A program made the translations under genes and the position numbers. Under the pieces are notes generated by a model. That model did no database searches. It was given only the letters and a program-made list of their open reading frames with translations, and had not been told where the DNA came from. Shown in pieces: positions 1-7,847 of a stretch of DNA of 64,000 bases. The stretch is from NCBI RefSeq assembly GCF_932526225.1, contig NC_064037.1, positions 19,223,471 through 19,287,470 on the forward strand, written 5' to 3'. This DNA is from Nematostella vectensis (taxonomy: Eukaryota; Cnidaria; Anthozoa; Actiniaria; Edwardsiidae). Numbering within the stretch: the stretch's first letter is position 1; each line of letters opens with the position of its first letter.

Positions 1-1
1 G

Positions 2-3000
2 GTACATTGTTGGTACTTCACCTTTGGGGGCAAGATGCTTGGTAGAGACTGTTGTTTCTCGGCCGTCTGGATAGCGCACATGGGCGTAGTGAGGATTCGC
101 CTGAAGCAATTCCACCTCATCAACTAACGGATCTGTCTTGCTTGCACGGACGTGACGCTTGAGTAGGACCGGTCCAGGCTCACTCATCCATGTTGGGATG
201 GAAGATCCGGAAGAGGATCGCCTGGGAAAACCGAAGAATCGCTCATGGGGTGTCTCATTGGTAGCCGTGCACAACAGAGAACGAAGGGTGTGTAGAACAT
301 CAGGGAGGACTTCTTGCCAGCGCTTTACTGGCAGATTCTTAGACTTCAGGGATGCTGAAATTGCCTTCCATACCACTCCATTATACCTCTCCACTTGCCC
401 ATTGCCTTCGGGATTGTAAGCAGTTGTCCTGCTTGTGGCTACCCCTTTTTCATTCAGGAAGTCTCGCAGTTCCTGGCTGATCAAGGAGGAGCCCCTGTCC
501 GAATGTACATAGGCTGGCATACCGAACATCGTAAACAAGGAGGTAAGACACTTGATCACTGTTGGTGTAGACACATCAGGACAAGGGAAGACAAAAGGGA
601 ATCTTGAATATTCATCAACCACATTGAGGAAGAACTTGTTGCCATTGTTACTTGGCAAGGGGCCCTTGAAATCAATGCTTATCCTCTCGAAAGGTTTAGT
701 AGCCTTAATGAGAGGAACTTTGGGAGGTTGATGAAACTGTGGTTTGCATTCACAACAAACTGGACACTTACTTGTCATGCTCTTGATCTCCTCAAGGGAA
801 TAAGGGAGGTTCTTGGTGCGTACGAAGTGGTTGAGTCGGGTGACCCCTGGATGACAGAGTGACTCGTGGAGCTGGTAGAGGGGATCTTCACTCAACGTGG
901 CGCAAGTAGCTCTGGACAGAGTGTCGGGTGGAATGTTCTCTTTACCAGGACGGTAGATGATATCGAAACTATAGCAGGAGAGTTCGATCTTCCACCGCAT
1001 GATCTTATCATTCTTGATCTTCCCTTTGTGGCACTGGTCAAACATGTAAGATACTGATTTCTGGTCTGTTTTAAGAGTGAAGTGCCTCCCTGTTAGGAAG
1101 TGCCTCCAGTGTCGGACAGCTTCTACAATCGCTTGTGCCTCTTTCTCAACTGAGGCGTGCTTGAGCTCGCTGCCCTGTAAGGCTCTTGAGAAGAATGCAA
1201 CTGGCCTCCCATTTTGGCTGAGAGTGGCAGCTAATGCCACCTCTGAAGCATCCGTCTCAACTTCAAATGGAATGCTTTCATCGATTGCACTAACAAAAGC
1301 TTCCTCCACCGTCTTCTTGATACTCTCAAAGGCCGCGACAGCGGGCTCGGGTAATGGAAAAACCTTGCAGGAGGTTATTGGCTTGATTCGATCCGAGTAT
1401 GCGGGTATCCATTGTGAGTAGTAGGAAAACAATCCGAGGCATCTGTTCAGAGACTTTGAGTCACTTGGAACGGGTAGCTCTCGCAAAGGGCGTAGACGTT
1501 CTGGTTCTGGACTGATATTCCCTTCCTCAACCACATATCCAAGGATAGGAAGACGCCTGGTGGAGAAGATGCTCTTGTCGTTGTTATAGCAGATGTTCTT
1601 GCGCTTAGCAGCTTCAAGGAAACTCTGAAGGTTGGAATCATGCTCTTCTTGGTCTTTCCCACAGATTGTGATGTTGTCGAGATAAGGGAAGACCGCCTTG
1701 AGATTGTTCTCTTCCACAAACTTAGTCATCTCTCTCTGGAAGCAGGCCACCCCGTTGGTGACGCCGAATGGGAGTCGGCTAAACTGATACAGGTTACCTC
1801 TAGCTTCGAATGCTGTGTACGGTTTATCCTCATCTTTGAGAGGGATCTGATGATAAGCACTGCGTAGATCTATAGTGCTGAAGACTTTGTACTGGGCGAT
1901 CTGGTTAACCAAGTCGGTTATTCGTGGTAATGGGAATGCGTCGAGGAGGGTAAACCTGTTGATGGTCTGTGAGTAATCAATTACTAGCCTCTTCTTGTGA
2001 TTCTCATCCTTGGTTACTACAACTTGTGCTCGCCATGGAGAGCGACTGGGCTCAATGATTCCTTCATTAAGCAGCCTCTTAACTTCTTCATCAATGAACG
2101 TGGAATCTTCTTGGCTGTAGCGGCGTGACTTTGCGGCAATAGGATGACAGTCTGCTGTCAGGTTTGCAAATGGCTCAGGCGGGTCTACATTCAGAGTGCT
2201 GAAGCTACAGACGGAGAGGGGCGGTTCGGAGCCCTTGTACTGGAAGATGACACTTTCGTGCTTTGACTGAAAGTCTACTCCTAATATGAGGTCTGCACAT
2301 AGCCCAGGGAGTACAGAAAACTTGAGGCCTTCATATCTCCGTCCTTGGTAGGTAAGATCAACTGTGCAAGTACCACTAACCTTGATGGCGCCTGTCGAGG
2401 AGGTTGCCATGGATACGGTACTAGATGAGGGCTGGACTGTCAGACTTGCTTGCTCTACTAGACTGGGATGGATATAGCTTCCACTACTCCCACTGTCAAA
2501 CAGGGCCTTGACTTGCAATCCTTGGATATTGACGACACCACATGATTTAGAGAGGGATTCTGGTGGGTTAGCTGTCAATGTGGCGAGTATCGGGGACCAA
2601 GTTGCTGCCGAAACTCTTTCTTTTGGAACCGCCTTTCCTTTACAAACTTTAGCAAAATGGCCTTTCTTTTGACACTTGTTGCAAATAGCCTCCAGGGCAG
2701 GACACTTCGGTCGAGGGTGTTTCTTGTTTCCACAGAAAAAGCAAGTAGCTTTATCGGGTTTCATTGTAGCTACAGTAGACTCGTCAGGCTGTTCTGCTGA
2801 CAATGAGGTGCTGTTACAAGGTAGTGCTGCATTTATAGGTATCTGTGGTGCTCCATATGATTCTGAACTCCTCATAGCTGACTCCAGAGCTCGAGCCTGG
2901 TCAAACATGGTCTTTAGATCAAGTGTTTTGTTCTCCAACAATCGTTGCCTGATTGTGTTGGATTGCAGACCTGTAATAAACGCATCCCGTATGCTCTCTT

Positions 3001-3379
3001 CGCTGTACTGCGCTGCGGTTACACTCTTAAAATCACAGTCCTTACTCAGTGTTTTCAGAGCTTGCAAGTACTCATCTAAGCTTTCCGATGGTTGCTGGCG
3101 TCTCGTTGCAAGTAGATGGCGAGCGAAGATCTCATTCCGTGGTCTAACATAAAGGGCTTGTAGCGCCTCAATTGCTGCATCGTATTCCGTACAATCTTCG
3201 ATGTGTTGGAAGAGTGTTGGAGAAACAAAGTTAGTTAAAACGGTCAACTTGTCCAGGCCCGTCTGAGGTAGAACTTGTACGAAATTCTCGAAGGTCCTTT
3301 TCCAATGGAGCCATTCCTTCTGGGCCGTGCTGCTATTTGGATCGGTTTCTAGGCGTTCAGGACGCAGTACTTTATCCAT
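2..3379 (-). CDS. gag-pol: Gag-Pol polyprotein of a Ty3/gypsy element (partial, no stop inside window)
   Basis: I read every codon from ATG at 3379 down to position 2 and found no stop: 1126 codons in one frame. Visible domains are: gag; two CCHC zinc knuckles (C-x2-C-x4-H-x4-C) at residues 213-226 and 233-246; a protease DSG motif at D295; reverse transcriptase from about 430, with its active-site box YLDN at 566-569; RNase H TDAS with D710; an integrase HHCC finger (H838, H843, C872, C875); and an integrase catalytic triad D903, D961, E997 with exactly 35 residues between the last two. Gag and pol are fused with no frameshift. The product would make cDNA in particles and integrate it. The RT box has N where most Ty3 RTs have the second D of YxDD. 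The intact frame suggests a young copy. Confidence 0.95.
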   Translation of the reverse strand, partial: MDKVLRPERLETDPNSSTAQKEWLHWKRTFENFVQVLPQTGLDKLTVLTNFVSPTLFQHIEDCTEYDAAIEALQALYVRPRNEIFARHLLATRRQQPSESLDEYLQALKTLSKDCDFKSVTAAQYSEESIRDAFITGLQSNTIRQRLLENKTLDLKTMFDQARALESAMRSSESYGAPQIPINAALPCNSTSLSAEQPDESTVATMKPDKATCFFCGNKKHPRPKCPALEAICNKCQKKGHFAKVCKGKAVPKERVSAATWSPILATLTANPPESLSKSCGVVNIQGLQVKALFDSGSSGSYIHPSLVEQASLTVQPSSSTVSMATSSTGAIKVSGTCTVDLTYQGRRYEGLKFSVLPGLCADLILGVDFQSKHESVIFQYKGSEPPLSVCSFSTLNVDPPEPFANLTADCHPIAAKSRRYSQEDSTFIDEEVKRLLNEGIIEPSRSPWRAQVVVTKDENHKKRLVIDYSQTINRFTLLDAFPLPRITDLVNQIAQYKVFSTIDLRSAYHQIPLKDEDKPYTAFEARGNLYQFSRLPFGVTNGVACFQREMTKFVEENNLKAVFPYLDNITICGKDQEEHDSNLQSFLEAAKRKNICYNNDKSIFSTRRLPILGYVVEEGNISPEPERLRPLRELPVPSDSKSLNRCLGLFSYYSQWIPAYSDRIKPITSCKVFPLPEPAVAAFESIKKTVEEAFVSAIDESIPFEVETDASEVALAATLSQNGRPVAFFSRALQGSELKHASVEKEAQAIVEAVRHWRHFLTGRHFTLKTDQKSVSYMFDQCHKGKIKNDKIMRWKIELSCYSFDIIYRPGKENIPPDTLSRATCATLSEDPLYQLHESLCHPGVTRLNHFVRTKNLPYSLEEIKSMTSKCPVCCECKPQFHQPPKVPLIKATKPFERISIDFKGPLPSNNGNKFFLNVVDEYSRFPFVFPCPDVSTPTVIKCLTSLFTMFGMPAYVHSDRGSSLISQELRDFLNEKGVATSRTTAYNPEGNGQVERYNGVVWKAISASLKSKNLPVKRWQEVLPDVLHTLRSLLCTATNETPHERFFGFPRRSSSGSSIPTWMSEPGPVLLKRHVRASKTDPLVDEVELLQANPHYAHVRYPDGRETTVSTKHLAPKGEVPTMY

Positions 3380-3395
3380 GGGACTTCAGAAAATA

Positions 3396-3561
3396 TGTTG
3401 ATTAAATTGTAGTAGAAGGTATGCCTCTAAACTGAGGCTTTAATCAACATAAATCTACAGCTTGTAAAACTAAACCGAAAACTAAGCAAGATGGCTGCCC
3501 CTAGAGATTCTATGGGGTAAAACCGCTGTACAACAATAAACATAACACAGGCAGCCCAACA
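3396..3561 (-). repeat. Probable 5' LTR of the gypsy element (about 166 bp)
   Basis: On the minus strand this stretch starts TGTTGGGCTGCC and ends TTTAATCAACA, giving the TG...CA ends with a 5-bp inverted TGTTG/CAACA expected of an LTR. It ends 16 bp before the gag ATG. The leader between (TATTTTCTGAAGTCCC) shows no primer-binding site I can match to a tRNA 3' end, so the priming mechanism is unclear. The boundaries are inferred because the partner LTR is outside the window. Confidence 0.55.
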
Positions 3562-3600
3562 CGTAATGTTCAAGGTTTTTAACATACATAAATACTACAA

Positions 3601-4009
3601 ACCTTTTGCCATCGCTGTTAGAATCCTTTGTCTTTCATGTTACTCCATCAATACACATATTTTCCGAACAAATTCGCATCATTTACGTGAGCTTATCTAT
3701 TTCATGGTAACGCATCGGCTTGTGTCAAAGCGTTCGTTCGTTCTAAATTTGGTCGCATATTTTACTTACCGAATATGCATAAGTGCTACGTCACTTCCGT
3801 TCTATTCTTAACCCAGAAAAGTTAGTTTTCTTTGTTTACTTTAGTCTTATAATATTATTTCTTATAATATTTCTGCGCTACAATTTATTTTACAATTACT
3901 TTCGCTGTAATAGAAACTATTCTATTATTTGTGGTGGTTTTTTGTACACTTTTTTGACATATTTCCTGTTCATTTTTTACATCATTTAGGCATTAGATTC
4001 ATACTCTAT
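3601..4009. other. Array module A1: AT-rich non-coding segment
   Basis: This is the AT-rich start of the unit. It holds a 68-codon frame at 3783-3989 rich in F, I, L and Y, but this is just TTT/TAT-rich sequence with no initiation context and no family resemblance. A V-type single-base change (G to T near 3932) leaves it open in other units. I see no gene here. Confidence 0.6.
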
Positions 4010-4450
4010 ATTCACTGTTAGTTTCAGAGAGTAGTTTTAACTCCAAAAAGGGAGTAAAAAACTAAGGTACAAAATGACTCCCTTTTTGGAGTAATTTTTT
4101 ACTCCCTTTTTTCTACTCTCTCAAGGGAGTAGATTTTACCCCTGTAGGGGAGTAACTAAAGGGAGTGATTTACTAGGTTGTTGCTATTACTCCATTAAAG
4201 GAGTACAATTTACCCTCAAAATGGAGTTATTTTTTACTCCTTTTTTCCTACTCTCTCAGGGGAGTAGATTTTACCCACTTTAGGGGATAGCTAAGTGGAG
4301 TAATTTACTAGGTTGCTTGTAGTTACTCAATTAAAAGAGTACAATTCACCCTCAAAATGGGAGTCAATTTTTACTCCCTATTTTGTTATTTCCCCCTACT
4401 AATTGGGTAACTAAAGGGATGATTTCAACCCCTCCCCCCTGTTTTTACAA
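4010..4450. repeat. ACTCC/GGAGT hairpin-motif cluster
   Basis: The words ACTCC(C) and (G)GGAGT alternate about every 20-40 bp, repeatedly forming small palindromes. ACTCCAAAAAGGGAGT at about 4042 is matched by its exact reverse complement ACTCCCTTTTTGGAGT at about 4078, so the halves can also pair with each other. A second, more diverged cluster of the same kind lies outside the array at 45415-45895. Confidence 0.8.
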
Positions 4451-4946
4451 AATGGCCGTTTAAACTCCACCTACTTCAGGGGTTAATACTGGAGAAATTA
4501 GAGTAATTTAGAAACACCAAGGGAAAGACGTTATTATGAATTTGACAAATCATTTAATTAAACAATTCAGTTTAAGAAATAACAAAAATATAAGTTGAAA
4601 AAATGTTTGAAAAATAATAGTCATTTGACATAAAGTATCCAGGACAAAATTACTACAAGTGTCCCAACATAACAAAGCTGAAACAAACATACACAATATT
4701 ATTTTTCTATAACAACTTTAACAGCTTTTGAACATTACCCTTTTTGGCATCATTACGGTTTTCCAAAAGAACTGCCTCCTCCTCCATCTTTGTATATTCA
4801 GATAAGAAGCTAGAAGCCTAATGCCTCTATATGCACAGAATATACGGACAAAAACCAACTACAGTAACATTAGATATTCAGAATAAATATCTGGACAAAT
4901 TTTAGGTGCAAGACTGATTACTAGGTTTTTACTAAGCTAAGTTATT
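4451..4946. other. Array module A2: AT-rich, no gene seen
   Basis: AT-rich sequence with stops in all frames. From unit 2 onward it contains an extra piece of about 75 bp after the word ctatatgcac, absent in unit 1. It ends at the word gttattcaatt, which is also the last array sequence in partial unit 10. Confidence 0.6.
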
Positions 4947-4949
4947 CAA

Positions 4950-5800
4950 TTAAACAAGAGACTCTTTCAGGGGTGTTAAGGTAAGGACGATGGCATTAGG
5001 GGGTGGGTGCACAGGGGTACAGGATATGAACGGCAGGGTCACAGGGGTGCAAGTTGGTAAGCGCTTGGTCATACATGGGTAAAGGGTAGTTATGTGATTA
5101 GGTGTCATAGGGGTGTAGGTCAGTTAGGGATGGGTAGGCAGGGATATAGGGTAGTAAGTGCTAGGTCATAGGGGTGTAGCTTTGTTAGGGGTTGGTACTC
5201 AGGGGTATAGGGTAGTAAGTGCTAAGTCATAGGGGTGTAACTTAGTTAGCGGTGGGTACTCATGGGTATAGGGTAGTCAGTGCTAGGTCGTAGGGGTTTA
5301 GCTTAGTTAGGGGTGGGTACTCAGGGGTATAGGGTAGTTACAGCCAAGTCATAAGGGTGTAGCTAAGTTAGGGGTAGGTATTCAGGGGTATAGGGTAGTT
5401 AGTGCTAGGTAGTAGAGGTGTAGTTTAGTTAGGGTTGGGTATTCAGGGGTATAGGCCAGTTAGTGCTAGGTCGTAGGGGTGTAGCTTAGCTAGGTGTAGG
5501 TACTCAGGGGTAAAGGCTAGTTTGTGCTAGGACATAGGAGTGTAGTTTAGTTAGGAGTGGGTACACAGGGTTATAGGGGTGTAGTTTAGTTAGGGTATGG
5601 TTTTAAGGGGTATAGGGTAGTTAGTGCTACGTCACAGGGGTGTAGCTTAGCAAGGGTTGGGTACTCAGGGGTAAAGTGTAGTTATTGCTAGGTCATAGGG
5701 GTGAGGCTCAGTTAGGGGTAGGTATTCAGGAGTATAGCGTAGTTAGTGCTAGGTCGTAGGGGTGTAGCTTAGTTAGGCGTGGATACTCAGGGATATAGGG
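4950..5800 (+). repeat. 61-bp G-rich minisatellite block 1
   Basis: Diverged tandem copies have a 61-bp period: the words ggggtgtagc, ggggtgtaac and ggggtttagc start at 5171, 5232 and 5293. The approximate monomer core is aggggtgtagcttag, then gggtgggtactca, ggggtatagggtag and tgctaggtc. The block opens with the sequence that elsewhere follows a plus-strand tRNA-like head, but the head itself is missing here. The plus strand is rich in GGG and GGGG runs. Confidence 0.9.
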
Positions 5801-6106
5801 TAGCTATTATTATTAATTATTTTTATTAATTATTATAATGTACCCATATTACCTAGCTCTTGAAACCATGTCACTGGTTGAACCATCCCCTAAAACCCTG
5901 CACCTCCAAGACCAAGCCATTGATACCCTCTACCCCTGTGTACCCACTCATTCATAACTTGCACCCCTATGACCTAGTTCTTGATATCATTGACCCTTAT
6001 TACCATCCCTTGAATTCTAGTACCCGTTTGACCAACTCTTGTTACCCTGTACACCTGTCAACTCACCCACTAACTCACTTATCTTAAAGTTCCCTTAACT
6101 TCCTTA
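5801..6106 (-). repeat. TTA-rich tract and inverted (C-rich) minisatellite arm
   Basis: From 5805 to 5840 the sequence is TTA/TTAA-rich. It is followed by a C-rich segment whose reverse complement matches diverged 61-bp monomers (for example AGGTCATAGGGGTGCAAG and GTGGGTACACAGGGG). It reads outward from the minus-strand tRNA-like sequence, so it is the mirrored arm of the module. A 75-codon frame starting at 5860 lies in this arm and recurs in all units, but it is repeat sequence, not a gene. Confidence 0.85.
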
Positions 6107-6140
6107 TCTTAACACCCCTGAAAAAATCCCAAGTTGATCT

Positions 6141-6206
6141 GACCTGGATTCGAACCACGGGCCTCTTGTTTGAGAAGCGAAGCCCGTACCACTGAGCTAT
6201 CGCGCC
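6141..6206 (-). tRNA. tRNA-like sequence, degenerate (minus copy, unit 1)
   Basis: Read on the minus strand it has a good A box (TAGCTCAGTGGT) and a perfect B box core (GGTTCGAATCC), 66 nt overall, with CTC in the anticodon-loop position (TTCTCAA). The 5' acceptor half GGCGCGA has no complement after the T arm and the anticodon stem pairs poorly, so it should not make a working tRNA. It resembles the pol III promoter head of a tRNA-derived SINE. The best reading is a tRNA-derived repeat head. Confidence 0.45.
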
Positions 6207-6297
6207 ACTCTCTTGAAAACTAGAAGTAACTACCGTATAGCCTTGTTTACCCAGCCTTATAAGGTATAGAGTAGTTTTTCCTTGATATCTCGAGAGT

Positions 6298-6365
6298 GGC
6301 GCTATGGCTCAGTGGTACGGGCTTCGCTTCTCAAGCAAACGGGCCAGGGTTCGAATCCAGGTAAG
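6298..6365 (+). tRNA. tRNA-like sequence, degenerate (plus copy, unit 1)
   Basis: This is the inverted partner of the copy at 6141-6206, with A box TGGCTCAGTGGT and B box GGTTCGAATCC. The 91-bp spacer between the two is itself partly palindromic (ACTCTC ... GAGAGT at its ends). Downstream the sequence runs into ttttcaggggtgttaaggtaagg and the G-rich minisatellite, the same words that follow the minus copy on its own strand. The acceptor stem cannot close. Confidence 0.45.
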
Positions 6366-7095
6366 ATAAACTAGAGACTTTTTCAGGGGTGTTAAGGTAA
6401 GGACGGTGGCATTAGGGGGTGGGTGCACAGGGGAAAAGAATGTAAACGACAGAGTCACAGGTGTGCAAGTTGGTAAGCGCTTGGTCATACATGGTTAAAG
6501 GGTAGTTATGTGATTAGGTGTCATAGGGGTGTAGGTCAGTTATTGATGGGTAGGCAAGGATATAGGGTAGTAAGTGCTAGGTCATAGGGGTGTAGCTTAG
6601 TTAGGGGTTGGTACTCAGGGGTATAGGGTAATAAGTGCTAAGTCATAGGGGTGTAGCTTAGTTAGCGGTGGGTACTCATGGGTGTAGGGTAGTTAGTGCT
6701 AGGTCGTAGGGGTTTAGCTTAGTTAGGGGTGGGTACTCAGGGGTATAGGGTAAGTACAGCCAAGTCATAAGGGTGTAGCTTAGTTACGGGTGGGTACTCA
6801 GGGGTATAGGCTAGTTTGTGCTAGGATATAGGGGTGTAGTTTAGTTAGGAGTGGGTACACAGGGTTATAGGGGTGTAGTATAGTTAGGGTTGGGTATTCA
6901 GGGGTATAAGGTAGTTAGTGCTACGTCACAGGGGTGTAGCTTAGCAAGGGTTGGGTACTCAGGGGTAAAGTGTAGTTACTGCTAGGTCATAGGGGTGAGG
7001 CTCAGTTAGGGGTAGGTATACAGGACTATAGCGTAGTTAAAGCTAGGTCGTAGGGGTGTAGCTTAGTTAGGCGTGGATACTCAGGGATATAGGGT
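6366..7095 (+). repeat. 61-bp G-rich minisatellite block 2
   Basis: About eleven diverged 61-bp monomers follow the plus-strand tRNA-like head. In W-type tails one more monomer is present (for example 11133-11192 in unit 2), which explains the roughly 60-bp difference between 4322-bp and 4382-bp units. Confidence 0.88.
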
Positions 7096-7472
7096 AGCTA
7101 TTATTATTATTAATTATTATTATTAATTATTATTATGTACCCATTTTATCTAGATCTTGAAACCCTGTGCCTGTTTGAACCATCCCCTAAAACCCTGCAC
7201 CTCCAAGACCAAGCCATTGATACCCTCTACCCCTGTGTACCCACTCATTCATAACTTGCACCCTTATGACCTAGTTTTTGATATCATTGACCCATATTTA
7301 CTAACTACCTTCTCCACTAAACAAAAAAAAACCCTTTATTCATAACTCTCATGTCGTTTTATTATCAACCCCATCTCTTATTACAACCTTAACCCGTCGT
7401 CTCATAACCCTATAATCTTAACCACCCGGACATAACCTGACAGAATTACTTCTCCGTTTATTACAATCATTT
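7096..7472. repeat. TTA tract, truncated C-rich arm and unit tail
   Basis: The order is (TTA/TTAA)n at 7098-7137, then the C-rich arm again to about 7300, cut before it reaches a tRNA-like head, then a short A-run (8-10 A depending on unit) and AT-rich sequence with CCCGTCGTC and CCACCCGGAC words. I see no gene. Confidence 0.7.
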
Positions 7473-7838
7473 AAGATCTGTTTTACATTCTTTTCTGGAG
7501 AATTATTTTGTTCTTATACACAACTTCAAGCTAGTTTCTGCTTTGTGAATTGCTTCACCAACAATTTACTCATCGGGTCAGGCACGAGGTCACTCGAGTT
7601 TAAACAAGCAATTATCTCCGTTCCTATAACACGTACGACCTCATTATGAATGGGGGAGATCTGTTAGATCTGTTTTACATTCTTTTCTGGAGAATGATTT
7701 TGTTCTTATACACAACTTCAAGCTATATTCTGCTTTGTGAATTGCTTCACTAACAATTTACTCATCGGGTCAGGCACGAGGTCACTCAAGTTTAAACAAG
7801 CAATTATCTCCGTTCCTATAACACGTACGACCTCATTT
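7473..7838 (+). repeat. Direct duplication of about 173 bp in each unit
   Basis: Copies at 7473-7645 and 7666-7838 start (a)gatctgttttacattc and end acgtacgacctcatt, spaced 193 bp apart. They differ at a few sites (for example gctagtttctg versus gctatattctg). The duplication is present in every array unit at the same place. I see no LTR-like ends or coding content. Confidence 0.85.
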
Positions 7839-7847
7839 AACACTCTA

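Larger units (their letters stand above)
1..3561 (-). mobile_element. Ty3/gypsy LTR retrotransposon, 5' part, cut by window edge
   Basis: The element reads on the minus strand: LTR at the right, a 16-bp leader, then a continuous gag-pol frame leaving the window at position 1. The domain order gag, protease, RT, RNase H, integrase is the Ty3/gypsy (Metaviridae) order. The 3' LTR lies outside the window, so LTR identity (age) and the target duplication cannot be read. The right edge abuts the first array unit after about 39 bp of unrelated sequence, so the element sits at or in the edge of the array. Confidence 0.93.
3601..7847. repeat. Array unit 1 (4247 bp, mosaic head, V tail)
   Basis: This unit lacks a segment of about 75 bp present in all other units (around 9082-9157 in unit 2). 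Its head is mosaic: it has the W-type spellings near 3655 and 3930, but the V-type spellings from about 4060 to 4330. Its second half is V type: it lacks one 61-bp monomer and keeps CG in the tRNA-like sequence. Confidence 0.93.

Noticed and set aside
2676-3152. 158-codon plus-strand frame
   Set aside because: It is the antisense shadow of the gag region of the gypsy element.
3783-3989. 68-codon hydrophobic frame repeated in every unit
   Set aside because: TTT/TAT-rich sequence with no start context, no family resemblance and no copy outside the array.
5860-6087. 75-codon frame (starting MKPCHW) repeated in every array unit and outside
   Set aside because: It lies in the C-rich inverted arm of the minisatellite, and its reverse complement is the repeat monomer. 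Conservation follows array homogenisation, and diverged copies outside lose the start or end.
4950-7095. Telomere-like TTAGGG words
   Set aside because: The words occur within a 61-bp monomer and not as consecutive hexamers, so this is not a telomeric tract.
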